A stretch of 64,000 nt of DNA from DATFQI01 sp963831105. GTDB taxonomy: Bacteria > Actinomycetota > Thermoleophilia > Solirubrobacterales > Solirubrobacteraceae. The position numbers and the translations under genes were made by a program. Shown here one piece after another: positions 18,792-27,183 of this stretch. The stretch lies in assembly GCA_963831105.1 (NCBI GenBank), contig CAWHOS010000003.1, forward strand, positions 1,054,001 to 1,118,000, in the 5' to 3' direction. The notes below the pieces were generated by a model. That model did no database searches. It was not told the origin of the DNA and saw only the letters and a list, made by a program, of their open reading frames with translations. Numbering within the stretch: position 1 is the first letter of the stretch; the number at the start of each line of letters is the position of its first letter.

Positions 18792-20699
18792 GTGACTTCC
18801 CTCGTGGACAACGTCGCCCTCCCGGGGCTCGGCCCGCCGCCGCCGGAGCCCGTCGCGCGGGCGACGGAGCCGGGCGCGGCGCTGCGCGAGCTGTTCGGCT
18901 TCGAGTCCTTCCGCCCGGGTCAGCAGGAGGCGGTCGAGGCGGGCCTCGCGGCGCGCGACCTGCTGGTGGTGATGCCCACGGGCTCGGGCAAGTCGCTCTG
19001 CTACCAGCTGCCGGCGCTGATGCGCACGGACCTCACGCTCGTGGTGTCGCCGCTCGTGTCGCTGATGCAGGACCAGGTCGAGGCGGTCGAGCGCGTGGCG
19101 CCCGGCCGCGTGGCGCTCGTCAACGCCCAGCAGGACGCCGCGACCAACCGGCGCGCGGTCGAGCGCGCGGCCGCGGGACACGTGCGGCTGCTCTACGTCG
19201 CGCCGGAGCGGTTCGCCTCGCCGGGGTTCCTGGAGCGGATCCGCCAGGCGGACATCGGGCTGTTCGTGGTCGACGAGGCGCACTGCGTCTCCCAGTGGGG
19301 GCACGACTTCCGGCCGGACTACTTCCGGCTCGCCGACGCGGCGCGCTGGCTCGGCGCGAAGGCCATCGCGGCGTCGACCGCGACGGCGACGCCACAGGTC
19401 GCGGCGGACATCGTGCAGCGGCTCGGGCTGCGCGATCCCGTGCGCGTCGCGACCGGGTTCGACCGGCCGAACCTGTCGTTCGCGGTGGTCCCGTGCGCGA
19501 CGAAGGAGGCCGTCCACCGCGGGATCGCCGCGGCGCTGGGAGAGGCCGGCGCGCTGCCCGGGATCGTCTACGCGGGCACGCGCGCGGAGTGCGACCGGCT
19601 GTCGCGCCGGCTCGGCGCGGAGCTCGGCGTGGAGACGATCGCCTACCACGCGGGGCTCGCGCGCGATGATCGCGCGGAGGCGCAGCGGCGCTTCATGTCC
19701 GGCGAGGTGCCGCTCGTCGTCGCCACCAACGCGTTCGGGATGGGCGTCGACAAGGCCGACGTGCGGACGGTCTGCCACGAGAGCGTCCCGGCGTCGGTCG
19801 AGGCGTACTACCAGGAGGCCGGCCGCGCGGGCCGCGACGGGCAGCCGGCGCGCTGCCTGCTGTTCGCGACCGGGCGCGACAAGGGCCTGCACGTGTTCTT
19901 CATCGAGCGCTCGGCGGTCTCCGACGACGAGCTGAAGGCCGTCGCGCGCGCGATCGTGCGCTCGGCCGAGCCGCCGGCCGGCCCGCCGCCGGCCGCGGGC
20001 GCCCCCGGCGCGCTGCCGCGCTACGACGTGCCGGCGGGGCACCTCGCCTCGCTCGCGGGCGACGAGGAGAAGGTGCGCGCGATCGTCGGCCACCTCGCCC
20101 GCGCCGGGATCGTGCAGCCGGCGCCCTCGGCGCCCGACCGCGTGGCCGGCCGGCTGGCCGGCGAGTGGGACGGCCGCGCGCTGGCGCGCTGCCGCACCGC
20201 CTCGCAGGAGGGCACGAAGGCGCGCTGGCGCCAGTACCGCTCGGTGTGGGCGTGGGTCGAGGGCGACCGCTGCCGCCGCGAGGGGATCCTGCGCCACTTC
20301 GGCGACCGCTCGTCGCCCGCGCCGGCCGGCCCGTGCTGCGACGTGTGCGATCCCTCGCTGCGCCCGGCGATCCCCGAGCCGCGGCGCGCGCGCTCCTCGT
20401 CGGCGCCGCGCCAGCTCGCGCAGCGGCCGGTGGCCGCGGGCGACGTCGCCGACCTCGACGAGGCGATCCTCGAGACGGTCGCGTCGGCGCAGCCCGAGGT
20501 CGGGCGCACGCGCGCGGTCGAGGTGCTGCGCGGCGGGCGCTCGAAGGTCGTCGCCAAGTACTCCTACGACGGGCTGCCGCACTACGGCGCCTACGGCCAC
20601 CTGCGCGCCGAATCGGTGCTCGAGCGCGTGGACGCGCTGCTCGCCGCGGGCACGCTGCGCTCGACCGGCGGGCGCTTCCCGAAGCTCGAGGTCGTATGA
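18792..20699 (+). CDS. recQ: RecQ family ATP-dependent DNA helicase
   Basis: 635 aa from GTG 18792 (ATG 18777 or 18756 are alternatives; see the -10 box). Helicase motifs: FRPGQQEAVEAGL, Walker A MPTGSGKSLCYQ, DEAHCVSQWGHDFRPDY, ASTATAT, and motif VI QEAGRAGRDG. The zinc-binding cysteines are seen as CRREGILRHFG...CCDVC. The C-terminus is not an obvious HRDC domain. 3'-5' unwinding during recombination and fork repair. Its stop overlaps the purN start (ATGA), so a repair helicase is coupled to purine genes. Confidence 0.93.
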   Translation: MTSLVDNVALPGLGPPPPEPVARATEPGAALRELFGFESFRPGQQEAVEAGLAARDLLVVMPTGSGKSLCYQLPALMRTDLTLVVSPLVSLMQDQVEAVERVAPGRVALVNAQQDAATNRRAVERAAAGHVRLLYVAPERFASPGFLERIRQADIGLFVVDEAHCVSQWGHDFRPDYFRLADAARWLGAKAIAASTATATPQVAADIVQRLGLRDPVRVATGFDRPNLSFAVVPCATKEAVHRGIAAALGEAGALPGIVYAGTRAECDRLSRRLGAELGVETIAYHAGLARDDRAEAQRRFMSGEVPLVVATNAFGMGVDKADVRTVCHESVPASVEAYYQEAGRAGRDGQPARCLLFATGRDKGLHVFFIERSAVSDDELKAVARAIVRSAEPPAGPPPAAGAPGALPRYDVPAGHLASLAGDEEKVRAIVGHLARAGIVQPAPSAPDRVAGRLAGEWDGRALARCRTASQEGTKARWRQYRSVWAWVEGDRCRREGILRHFGDRSSPAPAGPCCDVCDPSLRPAIPEPRRARSSSAPRQLAQRPVAAGDVADLDEAILETVASAQPEVGRTRAVEVLRGGRSKVVAKYSYDGLPHYGAYGHLRAESVLERVDALLAAGTLRSTGGRFPKLEVV

Positions 20700-21304
20700 A
20701 GGTCGGCGTCCTCGCCTCGGGGGCCGGCACCAACCTGCAGGCGATCCTCGACCGGGTCCACGGCCGCGACGGGGTCGAGGTGGTCGGGGTCGGGTCCGAC
20801 AAGGCAGACGCGCAGGCGCTCGAGCGCGCGCGGGGCGCGGGGGTGGCGACGCAGGTGTTCGAGCGCGGCGCGTTCGCGGACCGCCCGGCGCGCGACCGGG
20901 CGATCGCCGAATGGCTCGAGGGGCTGGGCGTGGAGCTCGTCGTGCTCGCGGGCTACATGCAGCTGCTCGACCCCGGATTCCTCGCACGCTTCCCGTCGCG
21001 CGTGATCAACGTCCATCCCGCCCTGCTGCCCGCCTTCCCCGGGATCGGGGCCGTCGAGCAGGCGCTCGACTACGGCGTGAAGGTCTTCGGGGTCACCGTG
21101 CACTTCGTCGACGAGGGCGTCGACACGGGGCGGATCATCGCCCAGCGCGCGGTCGAGCTGCCCGGCGCGACCGAGGCCGCCGAGGTGCGCGAAGCCATGC
21201 GCCCGCTCGAGCACGACCTGCTGTGCGAGGCGGTCGCGCTGATCGCCCGCGGCGCCGTGCAGCTCGACCCGGGCCATCCGCGCCGCGTCCTGGTGGCGCG
21301 GTGA
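20696..21304 (+). CDS. purN: phosphoribosylglycinamide formyltransferase
   Basis: 202 aa, formyl-THF-dependent GAR transformylase. Begins MKVGVLASGAGTNLQAI (phosphate-binding), with LAGYMQLLDPGFL, the catalytic region INVHPALLPAFPG (Asn, His) and VHFVDEGVDTGRII (Asp). ATGA overlap with recQ; the stop overlaps the possible upstream purH GTG. Confidence 0.95.
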   Translation: MKVGVLASGAGTNLQAILDRVHGRDGVEVVGVGSDKADAQALERARGAGVATQVFERGAFADRPARDRAIAEWLEGLGVELVVLAGYMQLLDPGFLARFPSRVINVHPALLPAFPGIGAVEQALDYGVKVFGVTVHFVDEGVDTGRIIAQRAVELPGATEAAEVREAMRPLEHDLLCEAVALIARGAVQLDPGHPRRVLVAR

Positions 21305-21336
21305 CGTATCTTCCGGCACCGGATGCGAGGGCAGGC

Positions 21337-22905
21337 ATGACGCAGCCAGGCGAGGTGCGGATCGCGCGCGCCGTGCTCTCGGTCTCCGACAAGACCGGCA
21401 TCGTGGACTTCGCGCGCGGCCTGGCGGACCTGGGGGTCGAGCTGGTCTCGACCGGCGGCACCGCCTCGGTGCTGCAGGGGGCCGGGCTCGAGGTGCGCCC
21501 GATCGAGGACTTCACGGGCTTCCCCGAGATCATGGACGGCCGCGTCAAGACGCTGCACCCGCGGCTGTACGCCGGGCTGCTGGCGCTGCGCGACAACCCA
21601 TCGCACATGGAGGCGGCGCGCGAGCAGGACGTCCAGTTCGTCGACCTCGTGTGCGTGAACCTCTATCCGTTCGAGGCCACGGCGGCGCGCCGCGGCGTCA
21701 CGGAGCACGAGGTGATCGAGAACATCGACATCGGCGGCCCGACGATGATCCGCGCGGCCGCGAAGAACTTCGCGTTCTCGGCGGTCGTGGTCAAGCCGGA
21801 GAGCTACGACGCGATCCTGCAGGAGCTCTCGGAGTCCGAAGGGCGGCTCTCGCTGTCCACGCGCGAGAGCCTCGCGGTCGAGGCGTTCAACTACACCGCC
21901 CGCTACGACACGGCGATCTCGCGCTGGTTCGTCGAGAAGCTCGACGACTTCCCGCCGATCATGCTCAACGCCTACGAGAAGGTGACGGACCTCGCCTACG
22001 GCGAGAACCCGCACCAGCGCGCCGCCTACTACCGCCAGGTCGGCGCGCGCATGGACGTGCTCTCGATGGTCCGCCAGCTCGGCGGCAAGGAGCTGTCGTT
22101 CAACAACGTGCTGGACCTCAACGCCGGGCGGCTGCTCGTCGGCGAGTTCGAGCTGCCGGGCTGCGCGATCATCAAGCACAACAACCCGTGCGGCTGCGCG
22201 GTCGGCGGGTCGGCGCTCGAGGCCTACCAGCGCGCGTTCGCGTGCGACCCGCTGTCGGCGTTCGGCGGGGTCATCTGCCTCAACCGCCCGGTCGACGCCG
22301 CGGTCGCCGAGGCGCTGTCGAACCAGTTCGTCGAGGTGGTGCTCGCGCCGCGCTTCAGCGACGAGGCGGTCGAGATCCTGTCGCGCAAGCCGAACCTGCG
22401 GATCCTCGAGGACGGCGAGCGGCGCCGGATCAACATCGCCGAGCGCGACATCAAGCGCGTGCTCGGCGGCGTGCTCGTGCAGGACCGCGACATGGACCTC
22501 GAGGACCGCACGGAGATGGAGGTCGTCACCGAGCGCAAGCCGTCCGAGCGCGAGTGGGGCGAGATGCTGTTCGCCTGGAAGGTCTGCAAGCACGTGCGCT
22601 CCAACGCGATCGTGCTCGCCAAGGACCTGGCCTCGGTCGGCATCGGCGCGGGCCAGATGAGCCGCGTGGACTCGGTCAGGCTCGCGATCGACAAGGCCGC
22701 CGCGACGGAGACCGACCTGACCGGCGGCGCGCTCGCCTCCGACGCCTTCTTCCCGTTCTCCGACGGGCCGCAGCTCGCCGTCGACGCCGGCGTCACGGCG
22801 ATCATCCAGCCCGGCGGCTCCAAGCGCGACCACGAGGTCGTCGAGGCCGCGGACGCCGCCGGCATCTCGATGGTCTTCACGCACCGCCGCCACTTCAAGC
22901 ACTAG
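21337..22905 (+). CDS. purH: bifunctional AICAR formyltransferase / IMP cyclohydrolase
   Basis: 522 aa, last two steps to IMP. N-terminal MGS-like cyclohydrolase domain (LSVSDKTGIVDFA, LVSTGGTA, GFPEIMDGRVKTLHP) and C-terminal AICARFT domain (LAYGENPHQRAAYY, IIKHNNPCGCA, FSDGPQLAVDAG). ATG 21337 has GGCAGG just upstream; GTG 21301 would overlap the purN stop as GTGA and add 12 residues. A GC-rich hairpin (22905-22925) follows the stop. Confidence 0.96.
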   Translation: MTQPGEVRIARAVLSVSDKTGIVDFARGLADLGVELVSTGGTASVLQGAGLEVRPIEDFTGFPEIMDGRVKTLHPRLYAGLLALRDNPSHMEAAREQDVQFVDLVCVNLYPFEATAARRGVTEHEVIENIDIGGPTMIRAAAKNFAFSAVVVKPESYDAILQELSESEGRLSLSTRESLAVEAFNYTARYDTAISRWFVEKLDDFPPIMLNAYEKVTDLAYGENPHQRAAYYRQVGARMDVLSMVRQLGGKELSFNNVLDLNAGRLLVGEFELPGCAIIKHNNPCGCAVGGSALEAYQRAFACDPLSAFGGVICLNRPVDAAVAEALSNQFVEVVLAPRFSDEAVEILSRKPNLRILEDGERRRINIAERDIKRVLGGVLVQDRDMDLEDRTEMEVVTERKPSEREWGEMLFAWKVCKHVRSNAIVLAKDLASVGIGAGQMSRVDSVRLAIDKAAATETDLTGGALASDAFFPFSDGPQLAVDAGVTAIIQPGGSKRDHEVVEAADAAGISMVFTHRRHFKH

Positions 22906-22925
22906 CCGCGGGCCCGGGCCGCGGC
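22905..22925. terminator. possible terminator hairpin after purH
   Basis: GCCGCGG and CCGCGGC arms with a GCCCGGG loop directly after the stop; no T tract. Weak call. Confidence 0.35.
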
Positions 22926-22996
22926 CGCGGCCATGCCCGCGCGCCAGCGTGCCGCACCGCACGCATCCGGCGACCGTCTCGGGGTATGCCCGATCC

Positions 22997-23368
22997 ATGG
23001 ACCCAGCCACCATCGCCCGCGGTGCCGCCGCGGCGCGCGCCGGCATCGGCGTCGCGCTCCTCGCCGCCCCCGGACCCGCCGGCAAGCGCTGGCTCGGCGA
23101 CGTCAGCGAGCAGCCTGGCGCGCAGGTCGCCATCTCGGGGCTCGGCGCCCGCGACCTGGCGGTCGGGCTCGGCACCCTGTGGGCGCTCGGCGGCCGCAGG
23201 CGCGGCTCGCGCGCATGGCTGATCGCCAGCGGCGGCGCCGACCTGGCCGACCTGGTCGCGGTCATCCGCTGGCGCCGGGGGCTGAGCACCGCGGCGGTCG
23301 CCGGCACCGCCGCGCTCGCCGGCGGCTCGGCCCTGCTGCACGCCTGGCTTCAGTCCGAGCTGGGCTGA
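22997..23368 (+). CDS. small integral membrane protein, DUF4267-like
   Basis: 123 aa with three to four predicted membrane segments (about residues 12-28, 44-66, 72-90 and 97-117) and short loops rich in Arg. The pattern RAGIGVALLAAP, GARDLAVGLGTLWAL and GGADLADLVAVIRWRRG resembles DUF4267-type proteins. Function unknown. Its 3' end overlaps the convergent TetR gene by 19 bases. Confidence 0.65.
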   Translation: MDPATIARGAAAARAGIGVALLAAPGPAGKRWLGDVSEQPGAQVAISGLGARDLAVGLGTLWALGGRRRGSRAWLIASGGADLADLVAVIRWRRGLSTAAVAGTAALAGGSALLHAWLQSELG

Positions 23369-23991
23369 GCCACGCCGTAGAGCACGCGCGACAGGATCGT
23401 CGTCAGCGTGTCCGTCGCGCGGTCGACCTGGACGCCGGGCGTGCGAGCGACCTGCAGCTGCAGGTAGCGCTCCATCATCCACGTGAGCGCGGTCGCGGTC
23501 GGCACCGCGTCCAGCGGCAGCACCCGCCCGGCGGCGACCTCCTCCTCGATGTGGCGCGCCGTCGCGTCCACGAAGCGCTGGATCAGCGCGACGTACGCCG
23601 CCTCCACCCGCGGGTCGTCGGACGCCGCGTCCGCCAGCGCCCGCAGCACCGGCCCGTGCTCGGCGAACACCCCGACGACACCCTGGATCGCCTCGCGGAT
23701 CAGCGTCTGCCCGTCGCCCGTGCCCGCGTACCAGCGCTCGGACATCGCGAACAGCTCACCGCCGATGTGCTCCACGACCTTAAGCACCAGGTCGTGCCGG
23801 TCCCGGAAGTACACGTAGAACGACGGCCGGGACAGCCCCGTCCGCCGCATCAGGTCATCGACCGTCAGCTCCCGGAACGGCTTCTCACGCAGCAGCGCCT
23901 CGGCAGCTTCCACGATCTCACGCTCGGCCGCCTCCGGCGTTCGCCGACGGCGCCGAACCGGTGCCGCCTTGCTCTCCCCCCGAGAGCTCAC
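23350..23991 (-). CDS. TetR family transcriptional regulator
   Basis: 213 aa. Arg-rich tail, then the HTH: EIVEAAEALLREKPFRELTV, DDLMRRTGLSRPSFYVYFRDRHDLVLKV at about 25-75. The C-terminal ligand domain has an EthR-like flavour (AFEHG-type helix, WMMERYLQLQ). It diverges from the HNH-like gene with 31 bases between starts. The target is not evident. Confidence 0.9.
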   Translation of the reverse strand: MSSRGESKAAPVRRRRRTPEAAEREIVEAAEALLREKPFRELTVDDLMRRTGLSRPSFYVYFRDRHDLVLKVVEHIGGELFAMSERWYAGTGDGQTLIREAIQGVVGVFAEHGPVLRALADAASDDPRVEAAYVALIQRFVDATARHIEEEVAAGRVLPLDAVPTATALTWMMERYLQLQVARTPGVQVDRATDTLTTILSRVLYGVAQPSSD

Positions 23992-24022
23992 GCCTGCAGC
24001 TTAGTGCTCAGGATCCGTCAGC

Positions 24023-24772
24023 ATGAGATGCGAACATGCGTTCGTGTCAGCAGATCGCAAGACTTGTGGAAGTTGCAGACGCGATCTCCCCGCCTCGGCG
24101 TTCAACCGTTCCGGAGCCGGTCTGCAGCACTGGTGTCGCGACTGCTTCCGGGACTACTTTGCCCGTCGGGGCGCGACGCACCTGCGCCAGGTGGTGGCCT
24201 CCCGGGCGAAGCGCGTCGCCGCAGTCAAGGCGCAGACGGTCGACTACCTGCGCGCACATCCGTGCGTCGATTGCGGAGAGTCGGACGTGCGAGTCCTCGA
24301 CTTCGACCACATCGGCGAGAAGCGCGAGCTCGTCAGCTCATTGGTCGCGCGAGGGGCGCGATGGAACCGGATCGTCGAGGAGATCGCGGAGTGCCAGGTC
24401 CGCTGCGCGAACTGCCATCGTCGCGTGACCGCACAGCGCGCAGGCTGGTCGCGTCTGGCCGGAAACGTCGACGACCCGCGACGAGGCTTCACCGCGCCGG
24501 TGCGCCGGAACTTGAATCACGTCCACGGCATCCTGGCCCACTCGTCCTGCGTCGACTGCGGTGAGCGCGACATGCTCGTTCTCGAGTTCGATCATGTCGG
24601 CGTGAAGTGCGGTCAGGTCAGCAAGATGGTGTTCAACGTCTCCCTCGCGACGCTCGAGCGAGAGATCGCCGAATGCGAGATCCGCTGCTGCAACTGCCAC
24701 CGCCGCGTGACCGCGGCCCGTCGCGCGCTGGCACGAAAGGCAGGGTCTACAGTCTCGGTCGAGCCGCCGTAG
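24023..24772 (+). CDS. double HNH-like zinc-finger protein overlapping tRNA-Lys
   Basis: 249 aa. An N-terminal CxxC/CxxC finger (Cys15, 18, 38, 41) is followed by two tandem homologous modules at about 81-136 and 176-230. Each has CVDCGE, a [D/E]FDH[I/V] centre and a CxNCHRRVTA end. This is the Cys-Cys-DH-Cys-Cys-His pattern of HNH-type endonuclease or zinc-knuckle folds, but the usual catalytic Asn/His spacing is not obvious. GC (about 61% at the start) is below its neighbours, hinting at transfer. The last three codons and stop lie inside tRNA-Lys, and that tRNA's promoter box lies in the coding region. Possibly a nuclease; not certain. Confidence 0.7.
   Translation: MRCEHAFVSADRKTCGSCRRDLPASAFNRSGAGLQHWCRDCFRDYFARRGATHLRQVVASRAKRVAAVKAQTVDYLRAHPCVDCGESDVRVLDFDHIGEKRELVSSLVARGARWNRIVEEIAECQVRCANCHRRVTAQRAGWSRLAGNVDDPRRGFTAPVRRNLNHVHGILAHSSCVDCGERDMLVLEFDHVGVKCGQVSKMVFNVSLATLEREIAECEIRCCNCHRRVTAARRALARKAGSTVSVEPP
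24748..24753 (+). promoter_or_regulatory. -10-like box TACAGT for tRNA-Lys
   Basis: A TANNNT hexamer 9 bases before the tRNA 5' end, inside the upstream reading frame. Confidence 0.4.
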
Positions 24773-24835
24773 CTCAGTTGGCAGAGCAGCCGACTTTTAA
24801 TCGGAAGCGCGCAGGTTCGAGCCCTGCCGGCGGCA
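24763..24835 (+). tRNA. tRNA-Lys (anticodon TTT)
   Basis: 73-nt cloverleaf: acceptor GCCGCCG/CGGCGGC, D-stem GCTC/GAGC, anticodon loop CTTTTAA, T-arm GCAGG-TTCGAGC-CCTGC, discriminator A. The outermost anticodon-stem pair is a G-A mismatch. CCA is not encoded. Confidence 0.95.
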
Positions 24836-24840
24836 TAGCT

Positions 24841-25008
24841 ATGGCCGAGACGATCTGGTCCATCATCGCCCTGCTGGGCGCCATCGCCGTGGTCGGGATG
24901 ATCGCGTACTTCATCGCGACCGGCCGCGACGACCGCGATGCCGACGAGGCCGCGCGGCGCTACTTCGACGAGCACGGCCACTGGCCGGACGAGTCGCCGT
25001 CGGCCTAG
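24841..25008 (+). CDS. small single-pass membrane protein
   Basis: 55 aa. One membrane helix (about residues 6-27, IWSIIALLGAIAVVGMIAYFIA), then a charged tail (GRDDRDADEAARRYFDEHGHWPDE) predicted to face the cytoplasm or envelope. ATG 24841 is 6 bases after tRNA-Lys, so it is probably co-transcribed or read through. The compact conserved-looking tail suggests a real gene. Function unknown. The -10 of tRNA-Glu overlaps its stop codon. Confidence 0.6.
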   Translation: MAETIWSIIALLGAIAVVGMIAYFIATGRDDRDADEAARRYFDEHGHWPDESPSA

Positions 25009-25011
25009 ACT
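25006..25011 (+). promoter_or_regulatory. -10-like box TAGACT for tRNA-Glu
   Basis: Hexamer 13 bases before the tRNA 5' end; its first three bases are the stop codon of the preceding gene. Confidence 0.45.
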
Positions 25012-25024
25012 CCTCTGCGTGCAC

Positions 25025-25096
25025 GCCCCCATGGTGTAGCGGTTAGCACGCCAGCCTTTCACGCTGGTAGCAGGGGTTCGATTCCCCTTGGGGGTA
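25025..25096 (+). tRNA. tRNA-Glu (anticodon TTC)
   Basis: 72 nt: acceptor GCCCCCA/TGGGGGT (first pair G-T), anticodon stem CCAGC/GCTGG with loop CTTTCAC, T-arm AGGGG-TTCGATT-CCCCT, discriminator A. No encoded CCA. Confidence 0.95.
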
Positions 25097-25100
25097 CTAG

Positions 25101-25850
25101 CTAGCTGACGCTGCGGGTGAGCCCGCCGTCCACCAGCAGGCTCGTGCCCGTGATGTAGGAGGCGGGCGCGGAGCAGAGGAAGACCGCGGCGGCGGCGATC
25201 TCCTCGGGTGAGCCGAGGCGGCGCGCCGGGATGGTGTCGCGGGCGGCGGCCTGGGCCTCCTCGAGGGTGCCGTCGCCGATCACGCGGTCGGTTGCGATCC
25301 GGCCCGGGTGCAGGAAGTTCAAGGTGACGCCGTCGCCCGCGTAGCGGCGGGCGAGCACCTTGAAGGCGGCGACCACGCCGGGGCGGTGGGCGTTGGAGAG
25401 CTGCAGCGCGTCGATCGGCTCGCTGACGGCCATCGAGCCGATCGCGAGCACGCGGCCCCAGCCGCGCGCGGCCATCTCGGGGAGCAGCCGCTCGAGGAAG
25501 GCCATCGGCGAGAGCACGAGCGCGCGGTGGGCGGCCTCCCACTGCTCGCGCGTGAAGCCGAGCGGGTCCGGGCCGCCGGGCGGGCCGCCCGTGTTGGCGA
25601 CGTAGACGTCGATCGGGCCGAGGTCCGACTGCACCTGCTCGATCAGGCGCGGGACGGCGTCGAGGTCCTCGGAGTCGAACGCGTAGCCGCGGGCGCCGAT
25701 CTCGCCGGCCGCCGCCTCGATCCGCTCCTGCGAGCGCGAGGCGATCGCGACCTGGGCGCCCTCGGCCGCGAGTGCCGCGGCGACCGCGCGGCCGATGCCC
25801 TTCGACCCGCCGGTCACGAGCGCGACCCGGCCGTCGAGCCCGAGGTCCAT
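25101..25850 (-). CDS. SDR family oxidoreductase lacking the catalytic Tyr
   Basis: 249 aa. Classical SDR cofactor motif TGGSKGIG (13-20), ANTGGPPGG in place of the NNAG motif, and catalytic-type Ser in AIGSMAV. The YxxxK motif is not found: around the Lys the sequence is LQLSNAHRPGVVAAFK, with Val where Tyr is expected. This matches an SDR subgroup with an LSN..R signature. It could be a reductase with a changed mechanism. It is coupled by TGATG (one-base overlap) to the membrane-protein gene upstream. Confidence 0.8.
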   Translation of the reverse strand: MDLGLDGRVALVTGGSKGIGRAVAAALAAEGAQVAIASRSQERIEAAAGEIGARGYAFDSEDLDAVPRLIEQVQSDLGPIDVYVANTGGPPGGPDPLGFTREQWEAAHRALVLSPMAFLERLLPEMAARGWGRVLAIGSMAVSEPIDALQLSNAHRPGVVAAFKVLARRYAGDGVTLNFLHPGRIATDRVIGDGTLEEAQAAARDTIPARRLGSPEEIAAAAVFLCSAPASYITGTSLLVDGGLTRSVS

Positions 25851-26200
25851 CAGGCGGTCACCGCCCGCGAGCCGCTCGCGTCGCGGTCGCGCGCGCCGAG
25901 CCGACCGCACCAGAGCCCGAACAGGATCAGCGCCAGCGGCGTGCCGGCCCAGTGCACGTCGGCGAGCACGGCCACGAGGCTCGGCAGGCCCGACAGGGCG
26001 GCGCCGAGCAGCGTCCAGCCGGCGGGGAGCCGCAGCACCCGCGCCACGAGCAGCGCGCACGCCGCCCACACGCCGGGGCCGGCGAGCCAGCCCCAGGAGC
26101 GGAAGAACGACTCGTCGAGCGTCGCGCCGAGGACGAGAGCGATGACGGCGACGGCGGCGCCCATCAGCAGGGCGGAGCGCCAGGCGACCGAGCGGTCCAT
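25850..26200 (-). CDS. four-helix membrane protein of unknown function
   Basis: 116 aa with four hydrophobic segments (about 10-26, 38-54, 58-76, 83-98), a short basic tail and no motif. ATG 26200; its stop TGA overlaps the ATG of the SDR gene by one base, so the two form an operon. A role in energising or localising the SDR is possible but unsupported. Confidence 0.6.
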   Translation of the reverse strand: MDRSVAWRSALLMGAAVAVIALVLGATLDESFFRSWGWLAGPGVWAACALLVARVLRLPAGWTLLGAALSGLPSLVAVLADVHWAGTPLALILFGLWCGRLGARDRDASGSRAVTA

Positions 26201-26225
26201 GGCCCCAATGGTGGCACGCACCCGG

Positions 26226-27038
26226 CTACGGGAGCAGCGGCGGGAGCGGCGGCGGGGTGCTCGTCGGGGTCGGGAGCGGCACGATCGGCCGCGGCGTCGG
26301 GGTCGGCGTGGGGGTGGGCTTGGCGGCGCCCGGGTCCTTCTCCGGGTCGCCGGGGACGACGCCCGGCGCGTCGCTGGGCGGCGGTGGCGGCGGGTCGTGC
26401 GGCCGGGTGACGACGGGCACCTGCGGCGGCTTCTGCGCCGCGCGCCGGTCGCCGGCGGCCGCGCGCACGAGCTTGCAGATCCGCCGGTGCTGGCGCGCCG
26501 TCGGCCGGTAGTCGTAGCTCGAGTACTTCGCGATCGAGACGATCCGCGCGTAGCGCGCGCACCACGAGTACGCCTCGGCGAACTGCTCCGCGAGGGCATC
26601 GGCTCCGCCCCACCACTTCGCCGCGCGCCGCCGCAGGATCCGCCGGAACGCGCCGCGATCGCGGTTGTTCATCACCGTGTGGTCGTAGACGTGGCCGAGC
26701 TCGTGCAGCAGCACCCCGCGCGGGTCGCGCAGCCCGGGCCGGACGTAGATCGTCCGCGGCCGCCTCGTGTACACGCAGCCGGCCGCCCGCGGGAGCGCCG
26801 GGCAGCGCTGCAACCTCACCCGCACGCGGCCCAGCACCGTCGGCACGAGCGCCCGGCGGGCCCACCCCTGCCACGGCCCCGGCAGCGGCCGGCCGTGCGG
26901 CGTCACGAGCTTCACCGCGCCCTTCGCGGCCTTCGCCGACGACGTGCGCGCCTCCCCGCCGCCGGCGGCCAGCGCGCCCGCGGTGACCACCGGGGCGAGC
27001 CCCGCGATCACCACGAACAGGAGCCTCCAGCGTGCCAC
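26226..27038 (-). CDS. secreted putative zinc metallopeptidase with Pro-rich tail
   Basis: 270 aa from GTG 27038, which puts the signal peptide (ARWRLLFVVIAGLAPVVTAGALAAGGG) right at the start; ATG 27095 would add 19 residues that abut the tRNA-Val 5' end. The mature part contains HELGH (VLLHELGHVYDH), a zincin-type metal site, with a second candidate Glu in EQFAEAYSWCARYA. Four or more cysteines suggest disulphides. The last about 65 residues are Pro/Thr-rich (PTPTPTPTPRP), as in cell-wall spanning linkers. No family name can be given with confidence. Confidence 0.65.
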   Translation of the reverse strand: MARWRLLFVVIAGLAPVVTAGALAAGGGEARTSSAKAAKGAVKLVTPHGRPLPGPWQGWARRALVPTVLGRVRVRLQRCPALPRAAGCVYTRRPRTIYVRPGLRDPRGVLLHELGHVYDHTVMNNRDRGAFRRILRRRAAKWWGGADALAEQFAEAYSWCARYARIVSIAKYSSYDYRPTARQHRRICKLVRAAAGDRRAAQKPPQVPVVTRPHDPPPPPPSDAPGVVPGDPEKDPGAAKPTPTPTPTPRPIVPLPTPTSTPPPLPPLLP

Positions 27039-27079
27039 GAACCAGAGTGATACTCCGCGGCCCGCCCGCGTGCGCCGAC

Positions 27080-27085
27080 TAGAGT
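27080..27085 (+). promoter_or_regulatory. -10-like box TAGAGT for tRNA-Val
   Basis: Hexamer 12 bases upstream of tRNA-Val. Confidence 0.45.
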
Positions 27086-27097
27086 CCCCGGGCAAGC

Positions 27098-27171
27098 GGG
27101 CGGTTAGCTCAGCTGGTCAGAGCGCCTGCCTTACAAGCAGGAGGTCCCCGGTTCGAGCCCGGGACCGCCCA
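27098..27171 (+). tRNA. tRNA-Val (anticodon TAC)
   Basis: 74 nt: acceptor GGGCGGT/ACCGCCC, anticodon stem CCTGC/GCAGG with loop CTTACAA, T-arm CCCGG-TTCGAGC-CCGGG, discriminator A. No encoded CCA. Confidence 0.96.
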
Positions 27172-27183
27172 TCCTCGCCGACG

